Positions 51,939 to 61,805 of a stretch of DNA of 64,000 nucleotides are shown one piece after another; positions within the stretch are counted from its first letter, which is position 1; the number at the start of each line of letters is the position of its first letter. Origin of the DNA: Parahoeflea alexandrii (GTDB taxonomy: Bacteria > Pseudomonadota > Alphaproteobacteria > Rhizobiales > Rhizobiaceae); the NCBI RefSeq assembly GCF_027214025.1, contig NZ_JAPWHB010000001.1, forward strand, positions 744,001 through 808,000, written 5' to 3'. The notes beneath the pieces are model-generated. The model saw only the letters and a program-made list of their open reading frames with translations. It did not search any database and had not been told where the DNA came from. The position numbers and the translations under genes are program-made.

Positions 51939-53003
51939 TCAGCCGCGGTCGTGAATCAGGCGGTGGATGAACTCGAGCTTGGCGAAGATCGTGTCCGAGA
52001 GCACGAAGGGATAGAAATCCCCAAGCCCGATCGAGCGGTTCATGGCGTTCATCGCCACCGTCAGCGGCACCCAGGCGTCCATCAACGGCTTGAATTCGGC
52101 CGCGCCATAAGGACCGGCGTCGGACCAGCCACCCGGCGTGCGGTGCTGCCCCGCATCGGGCGCATGGCCGTCCAGCCCGTACCATCCCGCCGTTTCCAGC
52201 CCATCGACGATATGGAAGTAATGCGCCCAGGTTTCGGCGAAATCCTCCCAGGAATGGGCGCAGGCGTAGGCGCTGACATGGGTGGTTTCCCAACCCCGGG
52301 GCGCGCCTTGGTCGTAGTGCCGCCCGAGCGCCTCGCCATAGTCGTCGCGCTCGTCGCCGAACAGGGCGCGGAACGGTTCGAGCTTCGGCGTGTCGAACAC
52401 CAGGTGGTCCCAGTAATAGTGGCCGACCTCGTGACGGAAGTGGCCGATCAGGGTGCGGTAGGGCTCGCCCATGGCCTTGCGGTATTTTTCGCGGGTGGGA
52501 TCGTCGGCTTCGGCGACATTGATAGTGATCAGGCCGTGCTCGTGACCGGTCAGCACGCGCTTCGTTTCTCCGCCGGGCGAAGGCATGTCCGCCTTGAACT
52601 CGAAGCGCAGGGCGGTGGCCGGCTGAGTGACGAGATCTCCGACGCCGAGCCGGAATTTCGCGATCGAGTAGAACAGCCGGCGCTTGGCCTCCTCGAGAGC
52701 CGCCCAGTGGGTGCGATTGTCATCTGACGACAGGTCCGGGATGACCAGGGTGTGACTGCAGCTCAGGCAATGCTCTTCCCCCTCCGCATCCCCTTCCTGG
52801 ACAAGCCAGTTGCAGGCGATCACCTGGCGGTTGGCGCAGGCTTTGTAGGCAGAGGCACCGTCGTGCCAGCGGATGTCACCGGCAGCCGTGGAGAACATTT
52901 GATCGCGCCCGGGCACATAGCCAAGCCGCGACCGGCAATTGACACATTCGGTGTTGCGGAAATGCACTTCATTGGCGCAGGTGGGGCAGGCATAACGGCG
53001 CAT
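51939..53003 (-). CDS. Zinc-ribbon putative metallopeptidase (DUF2248-like)
   Basis: 354 residues. The N-terminus carries two four-cysteine sets: C6, C9, C20, C23 (CPTCA...CVNC) and C56, C64, C79, C82. The catalytic-type motif RHEVGHYYWDHL gives HEVGH at 191-195; further acidic/aromatic stretches DYGEALGRHYDQG and SWEDFAETWAHYFHI follow. It starts MRRYACPTCANEVHFRNTEC. The family is predicted to be a zinc peptidase; substrate and role are unknown. No signal peptide, so cytoplasmic. It converges on pleC. Confidence 0.8.
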   Translation of the reverse strand: MRRYACPTCANEVHFRNTECVNCRSRLGYVPGRDQMFSTAAGDIRWHDGASAYKACANRQVIACNWLVQEGDAEGEEHCLSCSHTLVIPDLSSDDNRTHWAALEEAKRRLFYSIAKFRLGVGDLVTQPATALRFEFKADMPSPGGETKRVLTGHEHGLITINVAEADDPTREKYRKAMGEPYRTLIGHFRHEVGHYYWDHLVFDTPKLEPFRALFGDERDDYGEALGRHYDQGAPRGWETTHVSAYACAHSWEDFAETWAHYFHIVDGLETAGWYGLDGHAPDAGQHRTPGGWSDAGPYGAAEFKPLMDAWVPLTVAMNAMNRSIGLGDFYPFVLSDTIFAKLEFIHRLIHDRG

Positions 53004-53149
53004 TGGACATTTCCCTTGGACTGGATGGTCTTGGCGTTCCTGTCAGGCCGGCAGGTCGGGCGAGCATGTCACGACGGACCTTTTTTCACCGGCCGGTCGT
53101 GCCCTCCCCCGCCAGAACGCGCGGCCACGCAAACCGTTCCCGCCCCGCT

Positions 53150-53593
53150 TCAGCTTTCGTCACGGGCATTGGCGTCAACCCGCCGGAGCAGATCAAACAG
53201 CAGCTGTGCATCGCGTTCATCAATGCCCTTGAGCAGCCGGGCATTCACCCGTTCATGAAAATCGCTGAGATGGGACAGGCTTTCGCCGCGTTCAGTAACA
53301 TGGACGCGCACCACGCGCTTGTCATCGGGCGACGGCACGCGCCTGACCAAGCCGGCCTCCTCCATCCGGTCGATGATGCGCGAGGCGGCCGGCGCGTTGT
53401 TGCCGCTGTAATCAGCGATCTCGCTGATCAGCATGCCATCCTGGCGCCACAGGGCCGACAGGATCACCCATTGGGCCAGGGTGAGATCATGCCGGGCCAG
53501 CATGTCCTGACACATCGCCACCGTTGCCCCGGTGGCGAAACTCAGGACCTGGCCAAGCGAGCGAGGGCGATCCAGCGGTTTTTTAGTTGCCAT
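53150..53593 (-). CDS. MarR-family regulator
   Basis: 147 residues with the winged helix of the family: LTLAQWVILSALWRQDGMLI, SEIADYSGNNAPAASRIIDR and the wing LVRRVPSPDDKRVVRVHVTE. Usually a dimeric repressor released by phenolic or oxidising ligands. Divergent from cytochrome b561, which is the likely target. A candidate operator overlaps its own start codon. Confidence 0.9.
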   Translation of the reverse strand: MATKKPLDRPRSLGQVLSFATGATVAMCQDMLARHDLTLAQWVILSALWRQDGMLISEIADYSGNNAPAASRIIDRMEEAGLVRRVPSPDDKRVVRVHVTERGESLSHLSDFHERVNARLLKGIDERDAQLLFDLLRRVDANARDES

Positions 53594-53606
53594 GTAAATA
53601 TTTCCA
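53593..53606. promoter_or_regulatory. Candidate MarR operator
   Basis: TGTAAATATTTCCA is an inverted repeat with one mismatched pair at the start codon of the MarR gene. The unit CCATGTAAA occurs twice, 14 bases apart (53590-53598 and 53604-53612). Autoregulation and control of the divergent cytochrome gene would fit. Confidence 0.4.
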
Positions 53607-53865
53607 TGTAAACATTATCGTGTTCCGGCCCGTAGCGCAAGCGCGAACCGGACGCCGGACGACCGACAGGGCGATGGCCTTCCCGGAGATGCAGGATGCG
53701 CAGACTAATGGGACCAACTTGCGCCGTGCTGGCGACGGCAGGTTTTCCCGCCAAATCCGCCACCCCGGCATTTCCGGCCGCCGGACCGCCGATCTGCCGG
53801 GCGCATGCTCATAACTCCGGATTTTCAGTCAAATGCACATTTACACGAACCGAAGGAACATCACG

Positions 53866-54402
53866 ATGACGAGCAAAAGCAGTTCAACAGCCTATGGCAC
53901 GGTTGCCGTGAGCCTCCACTGGCTCACCGTCCTGCTGATCATTGCCCTGCTGGGATCGGGCATGCTGGCCGATGAGACCAGCGACCCTGCGGCCAAGGCC
54001 CGGATTCTGACCGCCCATGCACCGATGGGGATCGCCGTGCTGCTCCTGACATTGGCGCGGATCGTCTGGTGGTGGCGTTTCGACACCCATCCCGATCCGC
54101 TTGCCGGAGACCCCGCCTGGCAGATCAAGGCCGCCAAGGCGGTGCACGGTCTTCTCTACCTCGCCATCCTTGTCATGGCGGCTAGCGGCATCGGCCTGTT
54201 CGTGCTGTCCGGCGCGGGCGATATCATCTTCGGCGGTGCACCCGGCCCGCTTCCCGACTTCGGCGACTTCGCCCCGCGCGTCCCCCACGGCATCGTCGCC
54301 AAGCTGTTGCTCGCGCTGTTCGTACTGCACGCCGCGGCCGCCCTCTTCCACCATTTCGTCAAGCGTGACGCCACGCTCCGCCGCATGTGGTTCGGCAGCT
54401 GA
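53866..54402 (+). CDS. Cytochrome b561-type membrane protein
   Basis: 178 residues, four TM helices. Histidines for two b-type haems are in VSLHWLTVLL, TAHAPMGIAV, AVHGLLYLAI and LHAAAALFHHFVKRD. It resembles YceJ/CybB, which shuttle electrons from quinol in the inner membrane. Start 53866 follows GAAGGA; an ATG 11 codons earlier lacks a site. It is divergent from the MarR gene and ended by a strong terminator. Confidence 0.9.
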   Translation: MTSKSSSTAYGTVAVSLHWLTVLLIIALLGSGMLADETSDPAAKARILTAHAPMGIAVLLLTLARIVWWWRFDTHPDPLAGDPAWQIKAAKAVHGLLYLAILVMAASGIGLFVLSGAGDIIFGGAPGPLPDFGDFAPRVPHGIVAKLLLALFVLHAAAALFHHFVKRDATLRRMWFGS

Positions 54403-54412
54403 CGGAATCAAA

Positions 54413-54450
54413 AACCGGCGCCTGCGTTTGTCGCAGGCGCCGGTTCTGTT
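54413..54450. terminator. Strong terminator between cytochrome b561 and the chemoreceptor
   Basis: A perfect 14-bp stem, AACCGGCGCCTGCG (54413-54426) with CGCAGGCGCCGGTT (54432-54445), has a 5-base loop and is followed by CTGTT. An A run precedes it, so it may serve both convergent genes. Confidence 0.85.
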
Positions 54451-54479
54451 GTTCCAGTCCGGTTGACTGATGACCGGTG

Positions 54480-56300
54480 TCAGGCCGCGCGGCGGCTTTG
54501 CTGACCACGTCCGCCCGACTGCGGCAGACGGAAGTTGCGCAGCATCGAGTTGAGCTGGGCGCTTTCCTGCGTCAGCGTCAGGCTGGCCGCACTGGTCTCT
54601 TCCACCATGGCCGCGTTCTGCTGGGTCATCTGGTCCATCTGGTTGACGGCGGTGTTGACCTCGGCAAGCGCATTGGCCTGTTCGCGGGCAGCCGTGGCGA
54701 TCGAGTTGACCTGCTCGTTGACCTGGGTGACGAACTTCTCGATTTCAGAGAGCGCCTCGCCGGTCGACTGGACAAGCGACACACCGTTCTGGACCTCGTT
54801 GGCGGAGCTTGAAATCAACTGCTTGATTTCCTGGGCTGCCGTTGCCGAGCGCTGCGCCAGTTCGCGCACTTCCTGGGCGACAACCGCGAAGCCGCGGCCG
54901 GCTTCCCCTGCTCGGGCGGCTTCGACGCCGGCGTTGAGGGCAAGAAGGTTGGTCTGGAAGGCGATCTCGTCGATCACGCCGATGATCTTGCCGATGCGAT
55001 CCGACTCGTCCTTGATCCGGGTCATGGCCGAGATCGCCTCGGTGACGATCTTGCCGGACTTGTCGGTGCTCTGGCGGGTCTCGCCGACCATGCGGTTGGC
55101 TTCCGCCGCACGCTCGGAAGAGCCGCGCACGGTCGAGGTGATCTCGTCGAGTGCAGCCGCGGTTTCCTCGAGCGAGGCCGCCTGCTGTTCGGTGCGCTGT
55201 GACAGGTTGTTGGCAGCTTCCGAAATGCCGTCGGCGCTGGCGTTGACCACGTCGGTGGACTGGGCGATCGCAGTGATGACGTCGCCGAGTGCGGTAACCG
55301 CGCGGTTGAAATCGTCCCTGAGCTTTGCGTATTCCGGTGCAATGTTGTCGATCTGGACCGTCAGGTCGCCGCCAGCCAGTCGCTCAAGAGCGCCGCCAAG
55401 CTTGGCCATGACATCCGCCTGGGACTGGCTGATGTTTTCCTGACGGCGGATGCCGTCTTCGCGCTCGGCATCGAGCTGCCGCTGCTGCTCGGTTTCGCGG
55501 ACCCGCATCTGGGCACGTTCACGCACCGAGTCACGCAGAACCAGAACCGAGGACGCCATTTCGCCGACTTCATCCTTGCGCTCGGCTTCGGGCACTTCGC
55601 CGCTAACGTCCTCGCGGGCAATGGCCTGCATGGTAGCGTTCAGGCTGCGGATCGGACCCACAACGCTGCGCACCGTTGCATAGGCGATGAGCAGGATTGC
55701 CAACGCGCCAAGTCCGAGAGTAACCGAGGTCGTGGTCGCATTCTGGCGGAAAAGGGCCGCAAGATCGTCGGCATAGACGCCGGTGCCGACAACCCAGCCC
55801 CAGGGCTTGAAGCCCTGCACATGGGAGTATTTGAGCGCCGGCTCTTCTTCACCGGGCTTGTTCCAGTGGTAGTCGACAAAACCCTGGCCATCAGCCTTCA
55901 CGATATCGATGAATTCCTGGAAGAATTTCTTGCCATTGGCGTCTTCAAGGCCGGACAGATCGCTTTTCTCCAGCGTGGCGCTGAACGGATGCATCAACAT
56001 GAAATTCGCCATGTCGTTGACCCAGAAATAGCCGTTGCCCTCGTAGCGCATGGGGCGGATCGCGGCCAACGCCTGGGTTTGTGCTTCCTCGGTGGTCAGG
56101 GCACCCGACGCTTCCTGCTCCTTGAAGTACTCCAGCATGGTGACGACGGTTTCGTTCATCGCCTTGAGCTTGGCCTTGCGCTCGATCACCATCGAGTTGT
56201 GGGAATCATAGAGCTGGTAAACGGCGGCTGCGGTGAAGACCGCCAACGCCAGACCGACAAGGAAATACAGCCGCGTTGAAATTCTAAAGTTCTTCATCAT
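54480..56300 (-). CDS. Methyl-accepting chemotaxis protein with Cache sensor
   Basis: 606 residues. TM1 ([20 protein letters not shown]) is followed by a single-Cache periplasmic domain: [57 protein letters not shown]. Then TM2, HAMP and the signalling hairpin with [20 protein letters not shown] and [17 protein letters not shown]. The C-terminus ends SRRAA with no xWxxF tether, unlike the receptor at the left edge. Small organic acids are common Cache ligands, but the ligand here is unknown. ATG at 56300 or 56297. A near-perfect palindrome lies about 60 bases upstream. Confidence 0.93.
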   Translation of the reverse strand: MMKNFRISTRLYFLVGLALAVFTAAAVYQLYDSHNSMVIERKAKLKAMNETVVTMLEYFKEQEASGALTTEEAQTQALAAIRPMRYEGNGYFWVNDMANFMLMHPFSATLEKSDLSGLEDANGKKFFQEFIDIVKADGQGFVDYHWNKPGEEEPALKYSHVQGFKPWGWVVGTGVYADDLAALFRQNATTTSVTLGLGALAILLIAYATVRSVVGPIRSLNATMQAIAREDVSGEVPEAERKDEVGEMASSVLVLRDSVRERAQMRVRETEQQRQLDAEREDGIRRQENISQSQADVMAKLGGALERLAGGDLTVQIDNIAPEYAKLRDDFNRAVTALGDVITAIAQSTDVVNASADGISEAANNLSQRTEQQAASLEETAAALDEITSTVRGSSERAAEANRMVGETRQSTDKSGKIVTEAISAMTRIKDESDRIGKIIGVIDEIAFQTNLLALNAGVEAARAGEAGRGFAVVAQEVRELAQRSATAAQEIKQLISSSANEVQNGVSLVQSTGEALSEIEKFVTQVNEQVNSIATAAREQANALAEVNTAVNQMDQMTQQNAAMVEETSAASLTLTQESAQLNSMLRNFRLPQSGGRGQQSRRAA

Positions 56301-56352
56301 TGCTAATAACCAACCTTTGGAGGAATGCCGAGATTGATAACCAATTGCCCAT

Positions 56353-56370
56353 GCCAATGTTAACAATGGC
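56353..56370. promoter_or_regulatory. Palindrome upstream of the chemoreceptor gene
   Basis: GCCAATGTTAACAATGGC is an 18-bp inverted repeat with a single mismatched pair, 53-70 bases before the start codon. Possible operator; the factor is unknown. Confidence 0.35.
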
Positions 56371-56529
56371 TAAAAAGGTGATTCCCAAAAGTCATAGATA
56401 AAACGGAATATTTCCATTATCGGACATCTGGCCGCGGTTTTGCCGGCCAGGAGTTCTCCCGTCCCGGCTGCTCCAGGGCCGCAGACTGGGCTGCGTGTTC
56501 CGAAGTGATCCAATCGATGGCTGTCCGCG

Positions 56530-59500
56530 TCAGCCGGTGACCTGTTTGAAGATCGCCCGAATCCGTTTCGAGGTGGCTTTGAAATCGGCCTCCAGGCTTG
56601 CCAGATCCGGCGCCTGGCCAGCGCGCACGACAAGGTCAATCAGGCCCGCGGGCGCTTCCCTCGGAGCGAAATCACCCTCGGTGCAGAGCCGGACAATCTG
56701 GGCGTGACCGCTCCACAGGGCCAGCGCGGTCCTGAGGCTTTCCGTCACCTCGTCGCCCAACGCATCGGGGCCAAGGGTTTTGAGCGTGGCGTCGGTGCTG
56801 GTGCATTCATTGTGGTCGATGCCCGCAGCCGCTTGATCGGGAGCGGATCCGGCCAGCAGTCCGGCCGCCTCGTCGTCTTCGGGAGCCGGCAACCAGCCGC
56901 TGGCGCGGGCGCTGAGCGAGAGATACTGGGCAATGAATTCGATGTCGATCAGCCCGCCGGGGATCAGCTTGACGTCCCAGATATCACGCGGTGGCTTCTC
57001 CTGCTCGATCAGCCCGCGCATTTCGGTCAGGTCGCCGAGCAGCTTGGCCTTGTCGCGCGGCCGTGCCAGCACTTCGTCGATCAGCGCACGGGCTTCGTCG
57101 CGCAAGCTTTCGTCCCCCGCCACGGCGCGGGCCCTGGTCAGCGCCATGTGCTCCCAGGTCCAGGCCTCTTCCGCCTGGTACTTCGAGAACGCCCGGACCG
57201 AGGTCGCAACCGGCCCCTTGTTGCCGGACGGGCGAAGCCTGAGGTCGACTTCGTATAGGATGCCTTCGGCGGTCGGCGCCGACAGCGCGGTGACCAGTCG
57301 CTGGGTCATGCGGGTGTAATAGCGAACCGGATCGAGCGGCTTGGGCCCGTCGGATTCATCGGCGTCGGGAACGTGATCGTAGAGCAGGATAATGTCGATG
57401 TCGGATCCGGCAGTCAGCTCGTAGCTGCCGAGCTTGCCCATGCCGAGCACGGCGACGCGTCCGCCGGACACCTTGCCATGCGCCTCCTCCATGCCTTCGC
57501 GCACCGCCTCCAGCGCCGCGCCGATGATCAGGTCGGCCAGATGCGAGAAACTGCGCGCGGCGCGTTCGGGCGAGATGGCGCCGGTTAGCAGGCGCACGCC
57601 GATCAGGAATTTCTGCTCCAGCGCGACAATGCGCAGCCGGTCGAGGATTTCCTCATAGGCGCTGGCACCTTCCAGAAACGTCGCGAGCCTCTCGGCGAGA
57701 TAATCGCGGGTCGGCAATTCCGCCATCAGCCCGGGGTCGAGCATCCCGTCGAAGACGTGCGGCTTGTGGGCGATGATGTCGGCGAGCCGCGGTGCAGAGG
57801 CCATGATCGTCACCATCAGCGCCATCAGGCCGGGATTGTTGCCGATCAGCGAGAACAGCTGGATGCCCGCCGGCAATCCCGACAGGAAGGCATCGAAGCG
57901 GATCAGCGCCTCGTCGGCGCGCTTGGTGGCGCCGAACACCTTGAGCAGTTCCGGCGTCAGTTCGGTCAGCCGTTCGCGCGCTTCGACCGACTGGGTGGCG
58001 CGGTAGCGGCCGTAATGCCAGGTGCGGATGATGCGGGCGATGTCGGACGGCCGCTCGAAACCGAGTTCGGCGAGGGTCTTGAGCGTGCCGGGATCGTCGT
58101 CGTCGCCGGTGAAGACCAGGTTGCCGACGCCGCCTGAAAGCCCCTGCTCCTTCTCGAACAGCTCCGCATAGCATTCCTCGACACGGGCGAGCACGGCGAC
58201 ATAGGTCTTGCCGAAACTCGCCGTGTCGGCGTCTCCCATCATCAGCGCGATGCGGGCAAGCTCGGCCTCGCTTTCGGGCAGCGTGTGGCTCTGCTCGTCG
58301 CGCACCATCTGGATGCGGTGTTCGACGTCGCGCAGATACCAGTAGCTTTCCACCAGCAGCCGGGCGGTCGCCGGGTCGATCCAGCGGGCCCGGGCCAGCG
58401 CTACCAGCATCTCGTCGGTGCGGCGCAGCCGGAGCTTGGGCATGCGGCCGCCGGCGATCAGCTGCTGGGTCTGGACGAAGAATTCGATCTCGCGAATGCC
58501 GCCGCGCCCGAGCTTGACATTGTGGCCCTTGACCGCGATGTCGCCGAAGCCGCGATGGGCGTGGATCTGCCGCTTGATCGAGTGAATGTCGGAGATGGCG
58601 GCGAAGTCGAGATACTTGCGGAAGACAAACGGCACCAGTTCCTTGAGGAACCGCTCGCCGGCATCGATGTCGCCGGCCACCGGGCGGGCCTTGATGTAGG
58701 CGGCGCGCTCCCAGTTCTGGCCACGGCTTTCATAGTAGTTCATCGCCGCGTCGACCGGGAACGCCAGCGGCGTCGAGCCGGGATCGGGCCGCAGCCGCAG
58801 ATCGGTGCGGAAGACATAGCCGTCGCCGGTGCGCTCCTGCATGATCCGTACCAGCCGCCGCACCATGCGGGCGTAGATCTCGCCTGCCTCGTCGCGGTCG
58901 CGCACCACGCCGGCGTCAGGATCGAAGAACACGACGATATCGATATCGGAGGAGTAGTTGAGTTCGCGGGCGCCGTGCTTGCCCATGCCGAGCACGATCA
59001 GGCCCGAGTTCCGGAACGGCTGGTCCGGATCCTGCAGTTCGAGCTTGCCCGCATCGTGGCCGCCGCGCAGCAGATGATCGAAGGCTGCGGCAAGTGCCGC
59101 ATCGGCTAGATCGCTCAGCGCTGCCGTGGTGTGCCTGGCATCGATCAGCCGGGCAAGGTCATGCAGGGCCAGCGTCAGCGAAACCCGCCGCTTGGCGCGG
59201 CGCAGGTCCCGCATCAGGTCAGCCTCGCTGGCGAGCCCCCCATCAGCGTCGCGCCAGCAGGCGCGGGCTTCCTCGATGGTCCTGGCAACCAGGTACGGCG
59301 CAGGCAGGGATACGGCAAGCGCCAGCGACTCGGGGTCGATCAGCGCGGTTTCGCGCAGATAGGGCGACAGGGCGAGCGCCGCGAGCAGAAAATCGCGCGG
59401 CGGACCATCAGACGCCAGGATCGCGGCAATCTGGGGATACTCGGCGGCAAGCGGCTTGAGATCAGCCGCCACGGACTTGACGGCGTTCTGGGATGGCGCC

Positions 59501-59556
59501 CGGATCGGGCTCTGGCCGAGATCTGCAAGCAATCCCGTTTCTGGCGTGTCTGTCAT
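56530..59556 (-). CDS. glnE: Bifunctional glutamine synthetase adenylyltransferase/deadenylyltransferase
   Basis: 1008 residues. Two nucleotidyltransferase domains: N-terminal IVLGMGKHGARELNYSSDID with IVVFFDPD, and C-terminal VAVLGMGKLGSYELTAGSDID with IILLYDH, each followed by helical regulatory parts (RGGIREIEFFVQTQQL; LIPGGLIDIEFIAQYL). It adds and removes AMP on glutamine synthetase in answer to PII and glutamine. The start overlaps the stop of the upstream histidine kinase (ATGA), so it is translationally coupled to that two-component operon. Confidence 0.95.
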   Translation of the reverse strand: MTDTPETGLLADLGQSPIRAPSQNAVKSVAADLKPLAAEYPQIAAILASDGPPRDFLLAALALSPYLRETALIDPESLALAVSLPAPYLVARTIEEARACWRDADGGLASEADLMRDLRRAKRRVSLTLALHDLARLIDARHTTAALSDLADAALAAAFDHLLRGGHDAGKLELQDPDQPFRNSGLIVLGMGKHGARELNYSSDIDIVVFFDPDAGVVRDRDEAGEIYARMVRRLVRIMQERTGDGYVFRTDLRLRPDPGSTPLAFPVDAAMNYYESRGQNWERAAYIKARPVAGDIDAGERFLKELVPFVFRKYLDFAAISDIHSIKRQIHAHRGFGDIAVKGHNVKLGRGGIREIEFFVQTQQLIAGGRMPKLRLRRTDEMLVALARARWIDPATARLLVESYWYLRDVEHRIQMVRDEQSHTLPESEAELARIALMMGDADTASFGKTYVAVLARVEECYAELFEKEQGLSGGVGNLVFTGDDDDPGTLKTLAELGFERPSDIARIIRTWHYGRYRATQSVEARERLTELTPELLKVFGATKRADEALIRFDAFLSGLPAGIQLFSLIGNNPGLMALMVTIMASAPRLADIIAHKPHVFDGMLDPGLMAELPTRDYLAERLATFLEGASAYEEILDRLRIVALEQKFLIGVRLLTGAISPERAARSFSHLADLIIGAALEAVREGMEEAHGKVSGGRVAVLGMGKLGSYELTAGSDIDIILLYDHVPDADESDGPKPLDPVRYYTRMTQRLVTALSAPTAEGILYEVDLRLRPSGNKGPVATSVRAFSKYQAEEAWTWEHMALTRARAVAGDESLRDEARALIDEVLARPRDKAKLLGDLTEMRGLIEQEKPPRDIWDVKLIPGGLIDIEFIAQYLSLSARASGWLPAPEDDEAAGLLAGSAPDQAAAGIDHNECTSTDATLKTLGPDALGDEVTESLRTALALWSGHAQIVRLCTEGDFAPREAPAGLIDLVVRAGQAPDLASLEADFKATSKRIRAIFKQVTG

Positions 59557-60956
59557 TTCCCCCCCGGCAGCACCATGGTCGCGGCAAGACCGGGATTGTC
59601 CCCGGCCTCGGGCTGCGCGTCATCGAGCAACAAGTGCCCACCATGCAGCGCCGCAACGGCATGGACAAGGCTCAATCCGAGCCCGGTGCCGGGTTTTGAA
59701 CGGCTTTCATCCAGACGCACGAAGCGCTTGACCACGTCCTCGCGCCGGTTGGCGGGAACGCCGGGGCCGTTGTCGGTCACCGCGAGCCGCACCTTGTCGC
59801 CGAACCGGCCGAGCGTGACGCCGATCTCGGGCGCGGGCGCGTCGCCGACATACTTGATGGCGTTGTCGATCAGGTTGGACAATGCCTGCGCCAGCAGCTC
59901 GCGGTTGCCGCGGATGGTGATGCCGGGAGCGATCTGCGCGGTGAGCTTCACGCCCTGCTCTTCGGCCACCGGCTCGTAAAGCTCGCTGGCGTCCTGGGCC
60001 AGTCGGGAGAGATCGACATCGCTCATCTGCGCCGTCGACGATCCGGCCTCGACGCGACTGATCATCAACAGCGCATTGAAGGTCCGGATCAGCTGATCGC
60101 TGTCGGCGATCATCTGCTCAAGCGCCTCCTGCTTGGCAGCAAGACCGCCATCATCGACGAGCGCCGCCTCGGCCCGGTTCCTGAGCCGGGTGAGCGGGGT
60201 CTTCAGATCATGCGCGATGTTGTCGGAGACCTGCCGCAGCCCCTCGTTGAGCCGCTCGATCCGGCCCAGCATGGTGTTCAATGACAGGCTCAAGCGATCA
60301 AATTCGTCGCCCGATCCGTTGACGGGCAAGCGCTGCGACAGGTCGCCGGCAAGGATCTTCTTACTCGCTTCCGACATGTGATCGATGCGCTTGAGCGCCC
60401 GTCGTCCGACAAAGAACCAGATCGCCAGCGCGCCTGCGAACATGATCGCCAACGCCATCACCAGCGCCTGGCGAACCAGGCCGCGCACCTGCTCGCGTTC
60501 GCCCAGGTCACGGCCGACCATCAGCCGCATGCCATTGGGCAGGAACACCACCTGCGCCAGCGCCCGGTGATTTTCATTGGAGGTTTCGCCGATACGCTGA
60601 TAGCGGAAGGGAAGCGCGCTCCAGCCTTCGGAATCGAGAACGCCGGGCTGCAGCGATGCGATGTTGCCGGCGATCAGATCGCCGGTGGGCATGGCGATGG
60701 CATAGAGATTGGCGCCGGGCTGGCGCGAGCGGCGCTCGATGATGCGGACCAGTCCGGCCACTCCGCCGCCGCGATAGGCTGCCGCCACGATGCGCAACTC
60801 GTTGGCAATGGCATTCTGGGTCCGGTCGCGCTGCATGCCTTCGGAGATCGCGGTGACGTAGAACACCAGCGCCACCGCGCAGAGCGCGAACAGGCCGAGG
60901 TAGAGGGCCGACAGGCGGACAGCCGTCGTCGAAAGCATGGCGCGAAGCCGGGACAC
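59553..60956 (-). CDS. Two-component sensor histidine kinase
   Basis: 467 residues. TM1 (LSALYLGLFALCAVALVFYV), a periplasmic domain of about 120 residues, TM2 (ALVMALAIMFAGALAIWFFV), HAMP, HisKA with H249 in DNIAHDLKTPLTRLRNRAE, and HATPase (LSNLIDNAIKYV, DNGPGVP, GTGLGLSLV). Partner of the OmpR regulator 6 bases upstream in the operon. The signal is unknown; the downstream glnE and upstream degP do not settle it. Confidence 0.92.
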   Translation of the reverse strand: MSRLRAMLSTTAVRLSALYLGLFALCAVALVFYVTAISEGMQRDRTQNAIANELRIVAAAYRGGGVAGLVRIIERRSRQPGANLYAIAMPTGDLIAGNIASLQPGVLDSEGWSALPFRYQRIGETSNENHRALAQVVFLPNGMRLMVGRDLGEREQVRGLVRQALVMALAIMFAGALAIWFFVGRRALKRIDHMSEASKKILAGDLSQRLPVNGSGDEFDRLSLSLNTMLGRIERLNEGLRQVSDNIAHDLKTPLTRLRNRAEAALVDDGGLAAKQEALEQMIADSDQLIRTFNALLMISRVEAGSSTAQMSDVDLSRLAQDASELYEPVAEEQGVKLTAQIAPGITIRGNRELLAQALSNLIDNAIKYVGDAPAPEIGVTLGRFGDKVRLAVTDNGPGVPANRREDVVKRFVRLDESRSKPGTGLGLSLVHAVAALHGGHLLLDDAQPEAGDNPGLAATMVLPGGK

Positions 60957-60962
60957 GACCGA

Positions 60963-61640
60963 TCAGCCTCCGGCTTTCATCATGTAGCCGGCGCCGCGCA
61001 CGGTGCGCAGCAGCGGTTCGCCGAAATCCTTCTCGATCTTCGACCTGAGCCGCGAGATGTGGACATCGATGACATTGGTCTGCGGGTCGAAATGGTAATC
61101 CCAGACATGCTCGAGCAGCATGGTGCGGGTGACCACCTGGCCGGCATTCTTCATCAGGTATTCAAGCAGCCGGTACTCGCGCGGCTGCAACGGGATCGGC
61201 TGGCCGGCGCGGCGAACCTCGTGGCTCAGCCGGTCAAGTTCGAGATCGCCGACACGGTAGGTGGTTTCCTGTTCGCGTCCGCCCTTGCGCCGCCCGAGGA
61301 TCTCAATCCGGGCAAGGAGTTCGGAGAATGCATAGGGCTTGGTCAGGTAATCGTCGCCGCCGGCGCGCAGGCCGGTGACCCGGTCGTCAACCTGGCCCAG
61401 GGCAGACAGGATGAGCGCCGGCGTCTCGTCGCCCTTGCTGCGCAATTCGCTGATGATCGACAGCCCGTCGCGCTTGGGCAGCATCCGGTCGACAACCAGC
61501 GCATCGTAGCTGTTCTCCGACGCCAGGAAGTAGCCCGAATCTCCGTCGCTGGCATGATCGACGGTGATCCCCGCCTCGCGAAAGGCTTTCGACAGGTAGG
61601 CGGCAGTTTCCAGGTCGTCTTCGATGATGAGAATCTTCAT
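60963..61640 (-). CDS. OmpR-family response regulator
   Basis: 225 residues. Receiver with acidic pocket IIEDD, phosphoacceptor D51 in VVDRMLPKRDG and the Lys of TKPYAFSELLARI, followed by a winged-helix DNA-binding domain (LQPREYRLLEYLMKNAGQVV, TRTMLLEHVWDYHFDPQTN, VIDVHISRLRSKIEKDFGEP). First gene of the operon with the sensor kinase and glnE. It lies downstream of degP but is separated by two hairpins. Confidence 0.94.
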   Translation of the reverse strand: MKILIIEDDLETAAYLSKAFREAGITVDHASDGDSGYFLASENSYDALVVDRMLPKRDGLSIISELRSKGDETPALILSALGQVDDRVTGLRAGGDDYLTKPYAFSELLARIEILGRRKGGREQETTYRVGDLELDRLSHEVRRAGQPIPLQPREYRLLEYLMKNAGQVVTRTMLLEHVWDYHFDPQTNVIDVHISRLRSKIEKDFGEPLLRTVRGAGYMMKAGG

Positions 61641-61713
61641 GGCGCAATCCTACCGGTTCCCCCCCGTCCCGCAAGCCTCCGGCAACGGACGCCGGCTGGC
61701 AGGCACACAATAC

Positions 61714-61782
61714 AAAAAACAAAAACGCGGCGGCTATAGGGGCGGCCGCCGCGTCGTTGCACCCGGCCTCTTGCGAGGCCGG
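61714..61782 (-). terminator. Tandem hairpins, rho-independent terminator after degP
   Basis: Reading the minus strand from degP, a hairpin CCGGCCTC/GAGGCCGG (61763-61782) comes first. A 9-bp stem CGCGGCGGC/GCCGCCGCG (61726-61734 and 61745-61753) follows, then TTTTTGTTTTTT. The second is a classical terminator. Confidence 0.9.
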
Positions 61783-61805
61783 ATGCGACAAGATCAGGTA
61801 TGAAC

